Shown one piece after another: positions 1-10,401 of a DNA stretch of 64,000 nt. The notes under the pieces were generated by a model, which was not told where the DNA came from, ran no database searches, and saw nothing but the letters and a program-made list of their open reading frames with translations. How positions within the stretch are numbered: position 1 is the stretch's first letter; each line of letters opens with the position of its first letter. The stretch comes from Alkalibaculum sporogenes. GTDB lineage: Bacteria > Bacillota > Clostridia > Eubacteriales > Alkalibacteraceae. Position numbers and translations under genes: made by a program. The stretch covers positions 140,332 through 204,331 of the forward strand of contig NZ_WHNX01000003.1 of NCBI RefSeq assembly GCF_009362815.1, read 5' to 3'.

Positions 1-2351
1 ATGAAGAAGGTCTGTCAAAAGAAGATATAGGACGAGAAGAATTTTTAAGTAGAGCGTGGGACTGGGCAGGAGATTATAAAAAGAGGATTACTGATCAATT
101 TAAAAAACTAGGTGCTTCTTGCGATTGGTCGAGAGAACGATTTACTATGGACGAAGGTTGTAGTGAAGCAGTAAAAGAGGCTTTTATTAAATTATATGAC
201 AAAGGTTTGATATATCGAGGAAATAGAATTATTAACTGGTGTCCTGATTGTAAGACCGCTCTTTCTGATGCTGAAGTAGAGTATAGTGAAAAGGAAGGTC
301 ACTTTTGGCATATTAGATACCAAATTAAAGACAGTAATGAATTCTTAGTCGTAGCGACAACTAGACCAGAAACAATGCTTGGTGATTCAGGAGTTGCAGT
401 TCATCCATTAGATGAAAGGTATAAACATTTAATAGGAAAAACTGTTATTCTACCATTAATGGACCGCGAGATACCAATTGTAGGCGATAATTATGTAGAT
501 ATGGAATTTGGTACTGGTGTAGTAAAAATGACTCCAGCCCATGATCCCAATGATTTCGAAGTAGGTCTACGACATAATCTAAAACAGATAAGAGTAATGA
601 ATGATGATGCTACTATGAACGAATTGGCTGGGAAGTACCAAGGTCAAGATCGTATGGAAGCTAGACATAGAATTGTAGAAGATTTACAGACTTTAGGTAA
701 TTTAGTGGAAATTGAAAAACACGATCATAATGTAGGTGCATGTTATCGTTGTGATACAATAGTAGAGCCTATTATCTCAAGGCAATGGTTTGTGGATATG
801 AAGCCACTAGCTGATCCAGCCATTGAGGTTGTTAAGAATGGAACTACACGCTTTATACCTGATAGATTTAATAAGATTTACTACAATTGGATGGAAAATG
901 TTAGAGATTGGTGTATTTCGAGACAGCTATGGTGGGGGCACAGAATTCCAGCTTATTACTGTGATGAATGTGGAGAAGTAATGGTTGCTAAAAAGCAGCC
1001 TGATACTTGTTCTAAATGTAATTCAAATAGTATAACACAAGACGAGGATGTATTAGATACATGGTTTAGCTCTGGATTATGGCCTTTTTCAACATTAGGC
1101 TGGCCAGACAAAACAGAAGATTTAAAAAAGTACTACCCAACTGATGTACTAGTAACTGCTTACGATATTATATTTTTCTGGGTAGCAAGAATGATTTTTT
1201 CTGGTGTAGAACATACTGGCGAGACGCCTTTTAAAGATGTATATATTCATGGACTTATAAGAGACTCCCAAGGTAGAAAGATGAGTAAATCTTTAGGAAA
1301 TGGTATAGATCCATTAGAAGTTATAGATCAGTATGGTTCAGATGCCTTAAGATTTACTATTATAACTGGGAATGCAGCAGGCAATGATATTAGATGGTCA
1401 GATGATAAAGTGATATCTAATAGAAACTTTGCAAATAAGATCTGGAATGCATCTAGGTTTGTAATGATGAACATTGACGAAAATACATTAGAACAAGAGT
1501 GTATAGCCTTAGACAATTTACAAAATGCTGATAAGTGGATTATTAGCAGATTAAATAATATTGTAACTGAAGTTACTGATAATATGAGTAAATATGAGCT
1601 AGGAATTGCAGCACAAAAATTATATGATTTTATATGGAATGAATTTTGTGATTGGTATATTGAACTTGTTAAGTCTAGGTTGTATAAAGATACAGATAAA
1701 GAATACGATAAAGTTGCTGCTCAGTATACACTTGCTTTTGTACTAAAAAATGTTCTAAAGTTGTTACATCCTTTTATGCCTTTTATTACTGAAGAGATAT
1801 ATACTAATTTAGTAAATGAAGAAACTATTATGAATGCAAAGTGGCCTATTTACATGGAAGAATTAAACTTTGCTACAGAAGAAAATGAGATTGAATTAAT
1901 TATGAATACTATTAAAACTATTCGTAATATTAGAGCGGAAATGAATGTAATACCTTCTAGAAAAGCAGAAATTTTAATTACAACTCAAGATAAAGAAACG
2001 GAAAATATCATTTTAAAAGGTAAAGAATATATTATGAGTTTAGCAAATGCAACAAATGTAAAAGCTGTTGAAAAATTTGAAATACCTGAAAATGTAGTGA
2101 GTGGCGTTATAAATGGTGGAGAAATATTTATTCCCATGTCTGACTTAATAGATAGAGAAAAAGAAATCGAAAGGTTAACAAAAGAAAAAAATAATCTAGA
2201 AAAAGAAGTAGAAAGAGTAACAAAAAAGTTATCTAATAAAGGCTTTGTTGGTAAGGCACCAGAAAATATTATAAAACAAGAACAAGATAAGAAAGAAAAA
2301 TACGAAAAAATGCTAAATAATGTGATGGAAATGTTAACAAAGCATAAGTAA
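1..2351 (+). CDS. valS: Valine--tRNA ligase, 5'-truncated by window edge
   Basis: Charges tRNA-Val with valine in the cytoplasm. The reading frame is open from the first bases of the window, so the N-terminal part, including the HIGH motif, lies outside; the first in-window ATG at 147 is internal. Visible parts are the editing domain ([12 protein letters not shown]), the second half of the catalytic domain with KMSKS at about base 1280 ([14 protein letters not shown]), the anticodon-binding domain, and the C-terminal coiled coil typical of ValRS (Lys/Glu-rich heptads from about base 2150, with [13 protein letters not shown]). About 783 codons remain of a family length near 880. Family assignment is certain. 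Confidence 0.98.
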   Translation, partial: EEGLSKEDIGREEFLSRAWDWAGDYKKRITDQFKKLGASCDWSRERFTMDEGCSEAVKEAFIKLYDKGLIYRGNRIINWCPDCKTALSDAEVEYSEKEGHFWHIRYQIKDSNEFLVVATTRPETMLGDSGVAVHPLDERYKHLIGKTVILPLMDREIPIVGDNYVDMEFGTGVVKMTPAHDPNDFEVGLRHNLKQIRVMNDDATMNELAGKYQGQDRMEARHRIVEDLQTLGNLVEIEKHDHNVGACYRCDTIVEPIISRQWFVDMKPLADPAIEVVKNGTTRFIPDRFNKIYYNWMENVRDWCISRQLWWGHRIPAYYCDECGEVMVAKKQPDTCSKCNSNSITQDEDVLDTWFSSGLWPFSTLGWPDKTEDLKKYYPTDVLVTAYDIIFFWVARMIFSGVEHTGETPFKDVYIHGLIRDSQGRKMSKSLGNGIDPLEVIDQYGSDALRFTIITGNAAGNDIRWSDDKVISNRNFANKIWNASRFVMMNIDENTLEQECIALDNLQNADKWIISRLNNIVTEVTDNMSKYELGIAAQKLYDFIWNEFCDWYIELVKSRLYKDTDKEYDKVAAQYTLAFVLKNVLKLLHPFMPFITEEIYTNLVNEETIMNAKWPIYMEELNFATEENEIELIMNTIKTIRNIRAEMNVIPSRKAEILITTQDKETENIILKGKEYIMSLANATNVKAVEKFEIPENVVSGVINGGEIFIPMSDLIDREKEIERLTKEKNNLEKEVERVTKKLSNKGFVGKAPENIIKQEQDKKEKYEKMLNNVMEMLTKHK

Positions 2352-2495
2352 GTCAAGAGTTCCCTTTTGTTTAATATATTATAAATAATAGTGATTTTTG
2401 TCGAAAGATGTTGTATGAAACATGTTGAAATAAGGCAGATTATCATATAAAATTTAATATAACGTAAATAAACATAAATAAAGGGGATGTGTTAT

Positions 2496-2681
2496 ATGAG
2501 AAACGTTTACGTATGTATAAAACATTTAAAGGATAAAATGGATTTTTTAATAGATGGTAACATTGAAAATTTACAAAAACCTGAAGTAATAAACATAAGC
2601 CAAGAATTGGACAAGTTAATTTATAAGAGCATGCTGTTAAAAGATGAAGATAAATCAATTAAGAGCAAATCTCATAGCTAA
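2496..2681 (+). CDS. Spo0E-like aspartyl-phosphate phosphatase
   Basis: A 61-residue protein with the Spo0E-family signature: a first helix (KHLKDKMDFLID) and the motif SQELDKLI. Family members dephosphorylate Spo0A~P and so restrain sporulation in Bacillus and Clostridia. I chose ATG 2496 because the AAGGGG box at 2481-2486 lies 9 bases upstream; the earlier in-frame ATG at 2487 would touch it. It stands alone between valS and a reverse-strand gene. Substrate (Spo0A or another response regulator) cannot be told from sequence. Confidence 0.75.
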   Translation: MRNVYVCIKHLKDKMDFLIDGNIENLQKPEVINISQELDKLIYKSMLLKDEDKSIKSKSHS

Positions 2682-2828
2682 AATAATATGTAGTTTTGAT
2701 TGGACGATATAACATTACTTAGTTTGATTTAAGTTTGTCTAAAATAGTTACTTATCTCCCTTTATGAGTAATTGCAACGTTGATTTAATAATAAATAAAC
2801 TATAAGAATTAATCTTTAAAATACAACT

Positions 2829-2873
2829 AAAAAGCACTCTCATGTTATGAATGTAACGTGTGGGTGCTTTGTC
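2829..2873 (+). terminator. Probable terminator after Spo0E-like gene
   Basis: Long imperfect stem-loop with an outer stem AAAGCAC/GTGCTTT followed by GTCTTTGTCT. The T tract is weak, so this is moderate evidence. Confidence 0.5.
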
Positions 2874-3031
2874 TTTGTCTATAGTTAATATAATAAACAA
2901 ACATATAATTTTTACATTTTAGTTATTGTCTCTAGCATACATAGCTGTTCAAACTGTGGGAATGTGTACAAGAGTTTAGTAAAATAATGAAGTGGGAGTT
3001 AAATTCCTAAAAAAAGAGAGATTAATTAATA

Positions 3032-3061
3032 TTCAGTGGGGCATAAGATAACCCTACTGAA
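3032..3061 (-). repeat. TTCAGTRGGG/CCCTACTGAA hairpin, copy 1
   Basis: Inverted repeat TTCAGTGGGG (3032-3041) and CCCTACTGAA (3052-3061), directly after the stop of the reverse-strand DUF4364 gene. A nearly identical hairpin lies after hslO (16186-16216), and half copies with the flank TACTGAATAAA occur at 39840 and 41680. It may act as a terminator or be part of a dispersed repeat. Confidence 0.6.
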
Positions 3062-3073
3062 TAAAGTTTAACC

Positions 3074-3598
3074 TTATTTAATAAGAGTATTAATAATCTC
3101 AGTATACAATTTATCTCCATTATTATCCCAATTTGAGCACATAAATTCTGCTTGCTTTATACTTACAACGTTTATATTTAAATCTATAAGGGATATATCA
3201 TTTTCGAATAATTTAAGATTTACTATGAAAACTCCATCACCTTGTTTTTTATATGTTGACTGATATTTTACTTGTTTTAATAATTTGTCTTTGTTTTGAG
3301 ATATGAACATACCAATTATCTCTTTAATATATGATGGGACCCTACTTTCAAATAAGTGTAATGTTGATTTGCCTGTTTCAGAAATAGAATAATATAGACC
3401 TCCTGTATCAGAAAACTCAACGACGAATTTATCGCTTTTTAAGCTATCAACTAAAAATTGGATATCAAAGTAACTGATTTGTATATTTTCCAATATTATC
3501 TGGGTGATTTGGTCTTTAGTAAGTGGAGTTTTAAAATGGTTTAGAGCATATAGTATAATTAATTTGTTTTCTAGTATATTTTCTGAATCAAAATACAT
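3074..3598 (-). CDS. DUF4364 family protein
   Basis: A 174-residue protein with the start typical of DUF4364 (ENKLIILYALNHFKTPLTKDQITQIIL), which looks like an N-terminal winged helix (residues about 10-80: helix, helix, then a GGLYYSISETG wing), followed by an alpha/beta domain. Family members are widespread in Clostridia and presumed transcriptional regulators; no function is established that I can name. It is divergent from the polysaccharide deacetylase gene and has no operon partner. Confidence 0.75.
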   Translation of the reverse strand: MYFDSENILENKLIILYALNHFKTPLTKDQITQIILENIQISYFDIQFLVDSLKSDKFVVEFSDTGGLYYSISETGKSTLHLFESRVPSYIKEIIGMFISQNKDKLLKQVKYQSTYKKQGDGVFIVNLKLFENDISLIDLNINVVSIKQAEFMCSNWDNNGDKLYTEIINTLIK

Positions 3599-3751
3599 TT
3601 GATGTCACCAACTTTCATATATATCATTATACCAGAAAGTTAGATATTTAAAATAAGATTTATAATTAAGGTTTTTTTTTATTAAAGATGAATAAGCTTG
3701 TTATCTCTTAAATACTATTTAATATTGAAGTTAAAATAGGAGGGGGATATT

Positions 3752-4531
3752 ATGAAAGTATTTTTTCTATCGAAAAAAGCTATGTATATTATTTCAATTA
3801 TCTTAGTAGTGATAATATTGGCAGTAGTTTTTATTTCATCTAAAGGAGAAGATCTATCATCAGTATTTTTAGCTAAAAATAAATTGATACCAATTTATAG
3901 TGTTGAGACAGAAGAAAAGGTTGTAGCTGTATCGTTTGATGCAGCTTGGGGAGATGAATATACTCAAGAAATATTGGATATATTAGAGAATGAAGAAATT
4001 AAGACTACTTTTTTTTTAGTTAGTTTGTGGATAGATAAATATCCAGATCAAGTTAAAGCGATAGTAAAAGCAGGTCATGAAATTGGGAATCATTCAAATA
4101 GTCATCCCGATATGGCAAAACTAGATAAAGATAAAATCGCTGAAGAACTTAAATTAACTAATGATAAAATTTTTGAATTCACCAATAAAGATACCGTTTT
4201 ATTTCGACCACCTTTTGGGTCATATAGCGATGATGTAATAAAAATTGCACAAGAGCAAGGTTGCTTTACTATTCAATGGGATGTAGATTCCCTAGATTGG
4301 AAGAATGAGGGTAAAGAACAAATAATAAATAGGGTTGTATCAAATATAAGGCCTGGTTCCATCGTTTTATTTCACAACAATGCAGAATACACAACGGCTG
4401 CATTACCGACTATTATAAAAGAATTAAAAGATCAAGGTTATGAAATAGTTCCTATATCTGAGTTGATCTACAAAGAAAACTATACTATTGACCACACAGG
4501 AAGACAACTATCTAACACTACTAAAAAGTAA
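3752..4531 (+). CDS. Polysaccharide deacetylase, PdaB-like
   Basis: A 259-residue membrane-anchored carbohydrate esterase family 4 enzyme. One N-terminal membrane segment (residues about 10-29) is followed by a NodB domain: SFDAAWGDEYT (variant of the TFDDG motif seen in PdaB-type proteins), HEIGNHSNSHPD (metal-binding His pair), RPPFGSYSD, WDVDSLDW and the final HNN segment. PdaB-type proteins act on peptidoglycan during sporulation in Bacillus; the substrate here is inferred. Start ATG 3752 follows AGGAGGGGG. Confidence 0.88.
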   Translation: MKVFFLSKKAMYIISIILVVIILAVVFISSKGEDLSSVFLAKNKLIPIYSVETEEKVVAVSFDAAWGDEYTQEILDILENEEIKTTFFLVSLWIDKYPDQVKAIVKAGHEIGNHSNSHPDMAKLDKDKIAEELKLTNDKIFEFTNKDTVLFRPPFGSYSDDVIKIAQEQGCFTIQWDVDSLDWKNEGKEQIINRVVSNIRPGSIVLFHNNAEYTTAALPTIIKELKDQGYEIVPISELIYKENYTIDHTGRQLSNTTKK

Positions 4532-4583
4532 AATGTTACATATACTAATATAGACTTTTAAAATTTTACTTAGGAGAAAAGAT

Positions 4584-5663
4584 ATGAAAATTATAGGTAT
4601 TATAGGAACTCACGGCAAAACATCAATATTGTTTATACTGGAATCTTTATTCTCAAAGTGTAATAAAAATGTTGGCGTAATAGGCGATCTAGGGGTGCGT
4701 ATAAATAGAAACAAATTATCTATTAATGCAGACCACGAAGCTATAAAAGAGATGAAAAGAAATAATGTAGAATATCTTATAATAGAGCTTCATTCAGTGA
4801 GCCATGTTGAAAACATATTTTTTGACTGTATAGTCTTTAGCGATTTTAATACATGTGGAGATTCATTAGAAGATTTAACATTATATAGGAATGCAATTAA
4901 TAATAGTAAAAGTGTTATATTAAACTCTGATAGCGATAAAAGTCTTAGTGTAATAAAAGGGATTTCAAATTTGTACATTATTACCTACGGATTAAATAAC
5001 AAAAATACTGTGACAGCATCTACTATTGCAATTGTTCAAGAGAAGATACAATATAATTATTATCTGCAAAGAGGTATTACTACTATGACAGGTAAAGAAG
5101 TTGATGTTCAAGAGATACTTGTTGAGTTAAACCTGATAGGATATCAAAATATATACAATACTTTAGCTGCAATTACTACTGGCATAATATTTGATTTAAA
5201 TATTGAAAAAATGATTTTAGGCCTAGGAGAAATTAACCAAATTCCAAACAGGTTAGAAATTAAAAAAAATAAAGATATAACACTCTTGATAGATTTGGCT
5301 AAGGATAGTTATTCATTTAAAATGTTTTTTGAAACTTTACAATATCTTTTTTATAAGGATTTATATATTGTAATTGCTATAGAGAATTTAGAGTTTTTAT
5401 CCTGTGAAGCAACTATTAATGATTTTATTGAAGACTTTCCATTGATACAAGGTGCAAATATATGTGTAGTGGGAAAGTTAACAGAAAAATTACTAGACAA
5501 AGATAGTAGAAAGCTATTTGTTGAAGTAATTATAAGGAATAAGATAAAGTTTGTTCATTATATGACCTTTAATAATTACTTAAGTGACTATTTACCTAAA
5601 TTAAATAAAAATGACTTAATTGTATGGATCGGATGTAGAACAATACTAAAAGATATGTTCTAA
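4584..5663 (+). CDS. Mur-ligase-like ATP-binding protein, short
   Basis: A 359-residue protein beginning with a Mur-ligase P-loop (GIIGTHGKTS, residues 4-13) and continuing with central-domain features such as NVEYLIIELHS and FSDFNTCGDS and a C-terminal part with NRLEIKKN. It lacks the N-terminal UDP-sugar-binding domain of MurC-MurF, so it resembles the stand-alone Mur-ligase-like proteins of Clostridia. Ligase activity is plausible; the substrate is unknown. Start ATG 4584 follows AGGAGAAAAGAT. It lies between a peptidoglycan deacetylase-like gene and an SSB-like gene. Confidence 0.65.
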   Translation: MKIIGIIGTHGKTSILFILESLFSKCNKNVGVIGDLGVRINRNKLSINADHEAIKEMKRNNVEYLIIELHSVSHVENIFFDCIVFSDFNTCGDSLEDLTLYRNAINNSKSVILNSDSDKSLSVIKGISNLYIITYGLNNKNTVTASTIAIVQEKIQYNYYLQRGITTMTGKEVDVQEILVELNLIGYQNIYNTLAAITTGIIFDLNIEKMILGLGEINQIPNRLEIKKNKDITLLIDLAKDSYSFKMFFETLQYLFYKDLYIVIAIENLEFLSCEATINDFIEDFPLIQGANICVVGKLTEKLLDKDSRKLFVEVIIRNKIKFVHYMTFNNYLSDYLPKLNKNDLIVWIGCRTILKDMF

Positions 5664-5726
5664 AATTTTATTCTGATGAATAATATAATCTAGAAATCAT
5701 TTTATACTTGAAGGGAGAAAACTATC

Positions 5727-6389
5727 ATGTCAGATAATTTACTAGAAACTAACAAAGTCACTTTAATTGGAGATTTAGTGAGTGACTTCGAATATAGTCA
5801 TACAATATTTGGAGAAGTATTTTACAAAGTGAAAATCGAGGTACCAAGGCTTAGTGATAATATCGATCAGTTGCCTGTTATTATATCAGAGAGATTGTTA
5901 GTAGATCAATCATTTGGATTAGGGGATCAGGTAACAATTAAGGGGCAGCTGAGGTCATATAATAGAAAAGTTGATGAAAGAAGTAAACTTATTCTAGTAA
6001 TATTTGCTAAAGATATAGTACTGACCGATGAAGATAGTCCAGATAGAAGTAATCCTAATTCTATTTTTTTAAATGGTTTTATCTGTAAACCAACAATATA
6101 TAGAGAGACACCCTTTGGAAGAGAGATATGTGATATATTGCTAGCAGTTAATAGAATGTATAACAAATCTGATTACATACCGTGTATAACATGGGGAAGA
6201 AATGCAAGATACGCTAAAAATTTAGAAATAGGAGATCGTATTAATATATGGGGAAGGATACAGAGTAGAAATTATGAGAAGAAATTAGTAGGGGGAGATA
6301 TACAAGAAAAAGTGGCTTATGAAGTATCAATTTCAAAATTAATAAAGGAAGAACCAAGCGAAATGAAAGAGTGCCCAGATGAGACATGA
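5727..6389 (+). CDS. SSB-like protein with two OB folds
   Basis: A 220-residue protein with two successive OB folds related to single-stranded DNA-binding protein: residues about 7-100 (NKVTLIGDLVSD ... GDQVTIKGQLRSY) and about 113-208 (NSIFLNGFICKPTIYRETPFGREICDILLAVNR ... GDRINIWGRIQSR). It lacks the long acidic C-terminal tail with DIPF that recruits partners in true SSB, so it is likely an accessory paralogue. Start ATG 5727 follows AAGGGAG. Function beyond nucleic acid binding is not shown. Confidence 0.75.
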   Translation: MSDNLLETNKVTLIGDLVSDFEYSHTIFGEVFYKVKIEVPRLSDNIDQLPVIISERLLVDQSFGLGDQVTIKGQLRSYNRKVDERSKLILVIFAKDIVLTDEDSPDRSNPNSIFLNGFICKPTIYRETPFGREICDILLAVNRMYNKSDYIPCITWGRNARYAKNLEIGDRINIWGRIQSRNYEKKLVGGDIQEKVAYEVSISKLIKEEPSEMKECPDET

Positions 6390-6500
6390 TTACATACCTC
6401 TTAAGCGTTCTACAGAGAACTAAACTCTAAAGTTCAACATATACATTACAACAGGATAAAGTCTTGATCCTGGGTAAATGATTTAGAAGTTTACTACATA

Positions 6501-6527
6501 AAAAAATAGAATCCCACATGGGATTCT
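6501..6527 (-). terminator. Terminator of the lysine operon
   Basis: Read on the reverse strand: stem AGAATCCC/GGGATTCT with a 4-base loop followed by TATTTTTT. It lies about 140 bases past the lysC stop. The interval 6390-6664 also holds a second hairpin at 6592-6626 (AGAGGA..ACGT..AGT arms) with no T tract. Confidence 0.85.
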
Positions 6528-6664
6528 TAAGAGCTCTGGTTCCTTAAATTGTACTTACCATAAGCATTAAGTAAATGAATTTTATATACCCAGAGGAACG
6601 TAGTACTAAACTACAACGTATCCTCTAGAGTCATTTATTCTAAGATTAGTGACTAATAGTTCGA

Positions 6665-7870
6665 TTATAGGTTAAACTCTTCTGCTATAGTTTTTACAGC
6701 TAATTGTTGGTCTTGTGTATTAATTACATATGAGATTTTTATTTCTGAAGTTGTAACCATATCAACTTCTATATCAGCATTAGCTAATAAAACAAAAATT
6801 CTAGCAGCAACACCAGATTGACTTCTCATACCAATACCAACTACAGATAATTTTGTTATACGCTCATTTATACTTAATCCTATCTGAGGATATTTTGATT
6901 CAAAGAACGATAAAACTTCTTTTGCTTCTGTTAGCTCGTTTGTAGGTACCGTAAAAGATATATTAACTGTATTATCTCTAGGAGAAGTTTGACTAATCAT
7001 GTCAATATTCACATCTTTATTTGCTAGCCTATCAAATATTTCAGCAGTAACTTTTATACTATAGGGCACATAGCTTAAAGTTATCATTGCATCATTATTA
7101 TCTATTGCTAAGCCTGTAATTGCAGTACTTTCCATGGTTTTATCACTCTCCTTAATTGTAGTACCTTGTTTATCACCCATACTGGACGCAACGTAAATTG
7201 GAATATTATATTTTTGACCAATCTCAATAGCTCTTCCATGCATAATACCAGCACCTAGGCTTGCCATTTCTAACATTTCTTCATAGCTAATTGAATCTAA
7301 TTTTTTTGCTTTAGGATATACTCTCGGATCTAATGAATAGATTCCATCAACATCTGTATATATTTCACAAGGACATTGTAGTTTGCTTGCAATTGCAACT
7401 GCAGATGTATCAGATCCACCTCTGCCTAATGTAGTAATATCACTATTTTCATTAATGCCTTGAAACCCTGCAACAATAACTATCTTATCGTGTTTTAAAT
7501 GTTTTCTAAGAGTGCTATCATCTATATCTGCTATGCGAGATTTCATATGGTTTCCTACAGTTTTAATGCCAACTTGTGATCCAGTTAATGAAATAGCAGC
7601 ATATCCTGCTTCATTTAAAGCCATAGATAGAAGAGAAATTGATACTTGCTCACCTGTTGATATAAGCATATCAACTTCTCTTTTAGGTGGATTATCAGAT
7701 AACTCATATGCCATTTCTAATAGTTTGTCAGTATTGTCTCCCATTGCAGATAATACTACGACCATCTTATAACCCTTTTTTTTATTTGATATAATACGTT
7801 TTGCTACATTCTGGATTTTCTCGATAGTACCTACAGAGGTACCACCGTATTTTTGTACAAGTATTTTCAC
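6665..7870 (-). CDS. lysC: Aspartokinase
   Basis: Phosphorylates L-aspartate in the first step of lysine/threonine synthesis. The 401-residue monofunctional enzyme has KYGGTSVGT at residues 7-15, the kinase core with GRGGSDTSAVA, and two C-terminal ACT domains (from about residue 265: ITGLAIDNNDAMITLSYVPY; SVVGIGMRSQSGVAARIF), so it is probably inhibited by lysine or threonine. It is the last gene of the asd-dapA-dapB-dapH-lysC operon, which sits behind a lysine riboswitch. Confidence 0.95.
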   Translation of the reverse strand: MKILVQKYGGTSVGTIEKIQNVAKRIISNKKKGYKMVVVLSAMGDNTDKLLEMAYELSDNPPKREVDMLISTGEQVSISLLSMALNEAGYAAISLTGSQVGIKTVGNHMKSRIADIDDSTLRKHLKHDKIVIVAGFQGINENSDITTLGRGGSDTSAVAIASKLQCPCEIYTDVDGIYSLDPRVYPKAKKLDSISYEEMLEMASLGAGIMHGRAIEIGQKYNIPIYVASSMGDKQGTTIKESDKTMESTAITGLAIDNNDAMITLSYVPYSIKVTAEIFDRLANKDVNIDMISQTSPRDNTVNISFTVPTNELTEAKEVLSFFESKYPQIGLSINERITKLSVVGIGMRSQSGVAARIFVLLANADIEVDMVTTSEIKISYVINTQDQQLAVKTIAEEFNL

Positions 7871-7942
7871 TAAAAGATTCTCCCTTATATACGGTAATCA
7901 CCATATTAATTGAAATATTTATCAATAAATAGATATAGATTA

Positions 7943-8698
7943 TTAACCTCTTAAGTCTTCTAACATTTGTGTTTTAGATATGGTTTTTTCATCTTTTGTT
8001 TCTTTAATAACTTTAGCAGGTGACCCGGCAACTACTGTTCCTGCAAGTACATTTTTAGTAACTATTGCGCCAGCGGCAATAACAGCACCTTTACCCACGT
8101 GAACACCTTCTAGTATGACAGCATTAGCACCTATTAGAACATCGTCTTCAATTATTACTGGAGCCTTACTTGGTGGCTCTAGCACGCCTGCCACTACTGC
8201 ACCTGCTCCAAGGTGTACATTTTTTCCAAGTTGACCTCTAGCTCCAATTACGGCGCCCATATCGACCATTGTTCCGTCTCCGATGTTTGCTCCTATGTTT
8301 ATAACAGCACCCATCATAATCACGCAATTATTGCCAATATGAGCACCTTCACGAATGAAAGCACCAGGTTCAATTCTCGCATTTACTTCAGTTACATCTA
8401 GCATAGGGACTGCAGAGTTTCTTCTATCATATTCAAAGCGACAAGTACTTATTTTATCGGAAAACTTTTCAAGAAATTCTGTTAAAGTGGACTTTTCGGC
8501 AAAAATAATGCATGATTCAGGGTTTCCATAATACTCTATCCCTTTTAAATCATCAGAGCTAAGATTACCATTTACATAGGCCTTAACAGGAGTTGTCTTT
8601 GTAACTGCTTTTATATATTTTGCGATTTGGTACGGATCGGTTAAATCAAATTGTTTTTTTAATTCTTCATTTGTCATAGTACTACTCCTTCTGCTCAC
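7943..8698 (-). CDS. dapH: Tetrahydrodipicolinate N-acetyltransferase
   Basis: Transfers acetyl from acetyl-CoA to tetrahydrodipicolinate in the acetylase branch of the diaminopimelate/lysine pathway. The 251-residue protein has an N-terminal DapH domain ([19 protein letters not shown]..) and a left-handed beta helix of hexapeptide repeats from about residue 105 ([29 protein letters not shown]). This branch also needs an N-acetyl-diaminopimelate deacetylase, which fits the divergent M20 peptidase gene at 12057. Confidence 0.95.
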   Translation of the reverse strand: MSRRSSTMTNEELKKQFDLTDPYQIAKYIKAVTKTTPVKAYVNGNLSSDDLKGIEYYGNPESCIIFAEKSTLTEFLEKFSDKISTCRFEYDRRNSAVPMLDVTEVNARIEPGAFIREGAHIGNNCVIMMGAVINIGANIGDGTMVDMGAVIGARGQLGKNVHLGAGAVVAGVLEPPSKAPVIIEDDVLIGANAVILEGVHVGKGAVIAAGAIVTKNVLAGTVVAGSPAKVIKETKDEKTISKTQMLEDLRG

Positions 8699-8752
8699 AT
8701 TTGTAAGCTATTAGTATTTAATTGAATATACACATAATTAGTATAGGTTGAG

Positions 8753-9505
8753 CTAAGATTTTAGGACTTTTCTCATATCAAAGAATCCATTTTCTTTATT
8801 AGTAATAAATTTTGCTGCTTTTATTGCGCCTTTTGCAAATACCTTTTTAGATGTGGCTGTATGTTTTATTTCAATTATCTCATCTTCGCCTGCGTATATA
8901 ACAGTATGTTCACCAGAAATTGTGCCACCTCTTACTGCGTGAATACCAAGTTCTTTACTATTTCGTCTTGTGGATTTTCCTTCTCTTCCATATGTGTACT
9001 CTAGGGAATTATTTAATGCATCATTTATTTCATTAGCTAACATTAAAGCTGTACCACTTGGTGAATCTACTTTTTTATTATGATGCTTTTCTATTAACTC
9101 TATATCAAATTCTTCCAATTGTTTTGCTGCCTCTGCTACTAATCCTAAGAGTACATTGATTCCAATTGACATGTTTGCTGTTCTAAATATTGGAATAATT
9201 TTAGAGGCTTTCAAAAGGGACTGTTCATTTTCTGCAGTCAGACCTGTTGTTGCCATTACTAGAGCTACTTGTTTGTCTAATGAATATTTTAAAACACTAT
9301 TAAAAGCAGTATAGTGAGAAAAATCAATAATGACATCAATTTTTTCATTGCATTTATCTATATCAGTATATACCTTATAAGAGTTATTATTATTCTCAGT
9401 GCTATCATATCCAGCTATAACCTGCATATTTTTTTCATTGCTAATTAGTTCTTGTAAAACTCTACCCATTCCACCATTGCATCCAGATAAAAGTACATTA
9501 ATCAT
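8753..9505 (-). CDS. dapB: 4-hydroxy-tetrahydrodipicolinate reductase
   Basis: NAD(P)H-dependent reductase of the lysine pathway, 250 residues. It shows the Rossmann start (NVLLSGCNGGMGRVLQ), the DapB signature EKHHNKKVDSPSGTAL (catalytic His pair and Lys) and a C-terminal stretch GAIKAAKFITNKENGFFDM. It is placed between dapA and dapH with short spacers, as expected for one operon. Confidence 0.95.
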   Translation of the reverse strand: MINVLLSGCNGGMGRVLQELISNEKNMQVIAGYDSTENNNNSYKVYTDIDKCNEKIDVIIDFSHYTAFNSVLKYSLDKQVALVMATTGLTAENEQSLLKASKIIPIFRTANMSIGINVLLGLVAEAAKQLEEFDIELIEKHHNKKVDSPSGTALMLANEINDALNNSLEYTYGREGKSTRRNSKELGIHAVRGGTISGEHTVIYAGEDEIIEIKHTATSKKVFAKGAIKAAKFITNKENGFFDMRKVLKS

Positions 9506-9520
9506 ATGTTATCAACCTTC

Positions 9521-10399
9521 CTATAATATGCCATATGCATTCATTTCATCTTTAAGAACTGTTATATGATTTTCTTCCATTTCTAGCAAAGGCATTCTTA
9601 AAGGACCTACTTCCATTCCCATTAAATTCATAGCAGTTTTGATTGGAATAGGGTTTGACTCTATGAATAAGGCATTATTTAAGCTATTCATCTTTAATTG
9701 TAAAGATAGGCTCTCTTGAACTTTTCCTTCTAAGTATAGATAAACCATATTATGCATGTCTTTTGGTATTATATTAGCAGAGACACTTATAACACCTTTT
9801 GCTCCTAAGGATAAAATAGGGACTACTTGGTTATCATTACCAGAATAGATATTAAAATCTTTAGGACATAACCTTGCTACTTCGACAATTTGTACAATAT
9901 CACTACTTGCTTCTTTAACAGCAACGATATTATCAACTTTTGCCAGTGTAGAAATAGTTTCTGGTGTAATATTACATCCAGTTCTACTTGGAACATTATA
10001 AATAATAATAGGAATGGATACCTCTTGTGCAATTGCTTCAAAATGTGCAATGATACCTTTTTGTGTGCTTTTATTGTAGTAAGGATTCATTATAAGTAAG
10101 CCATCTGCGCCTACTTCCTGTGCGTACTTTGACATGGATATAGTATGAGCAGTTGAATTTGATCCAGTGCCTGCGATAACAGGTATTCTTTTATTTATTA
10201 TTTCTACTGTGAATTTAATTACTTTTTTATGTTCATCTTCAGATAGAGTAGGAGTCTCACCAGTAGTACCACAAATAATTATTGCATCTGTTCCTTCTTC
10301 TACGTGCCAGTTTAATAGTTCTTTTAATTTTTCATATGCTATACCATTTTTGTTAAATGGAGTAACAATGGCTACTCCGGATCCTTGAAATAAGCTCAT
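9521..10399 (-). CDS. dapA: 4-hydroxy-tetrahydrodipicolinate synthase
   Basis: Condenses pyruvate with aspartate semialdehyde. The 292-residue TIM-barrel protein has GTTGETPTL near residue 44, the Tyr motif YNVPSRTG and the Schiff-base Lys in VAVKEASSD. Length is normal for DapA. It starts 2 bases after the asd stop, so the two are translationally linked. Confidence 0.96.
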   Translation of the reverse strand: MSLFQGSGVAIVTPFNKNGIAYEKLKELLNWHVEEGTDAIIICGTTGETPTLSEDEHKKVIKFTVEIINKRIPVIAGTGSNSTAHTISMSKYAQEVGADGLLIMNPYYNKSTQKGIIAHFEAIAQEVSIPIIIYNVPSRTGCNITPETISTLAKVDNIVAVKEASSDIVQIVEVARLCPKDFNIYSGNDNQVVPILSLGAKGVISVSANIIPKDMHNMVYLYLEGKVQESLSLQLKMNSLNNALFIESNPIPIKTAMNLMGMEVGPLRMPLLEMEENHITVLKDEMNAYGIL

Positions 10400-10401
10400 A
10401 A

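Larger units (their letters stand above)
2682..3073. other. Intergenic region with two hairpins
   Basis: No convincing ORF. It holds a hairpin at 2829-2873 (outer stem AAAGCAC/GTGCTTT, inner stem TGTTA/TAACG) that could end the Spo0E-like transcript, and a second at 3032-3061 (listed separately) that could end the reverse-strand gene. Confidence 0.6.
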
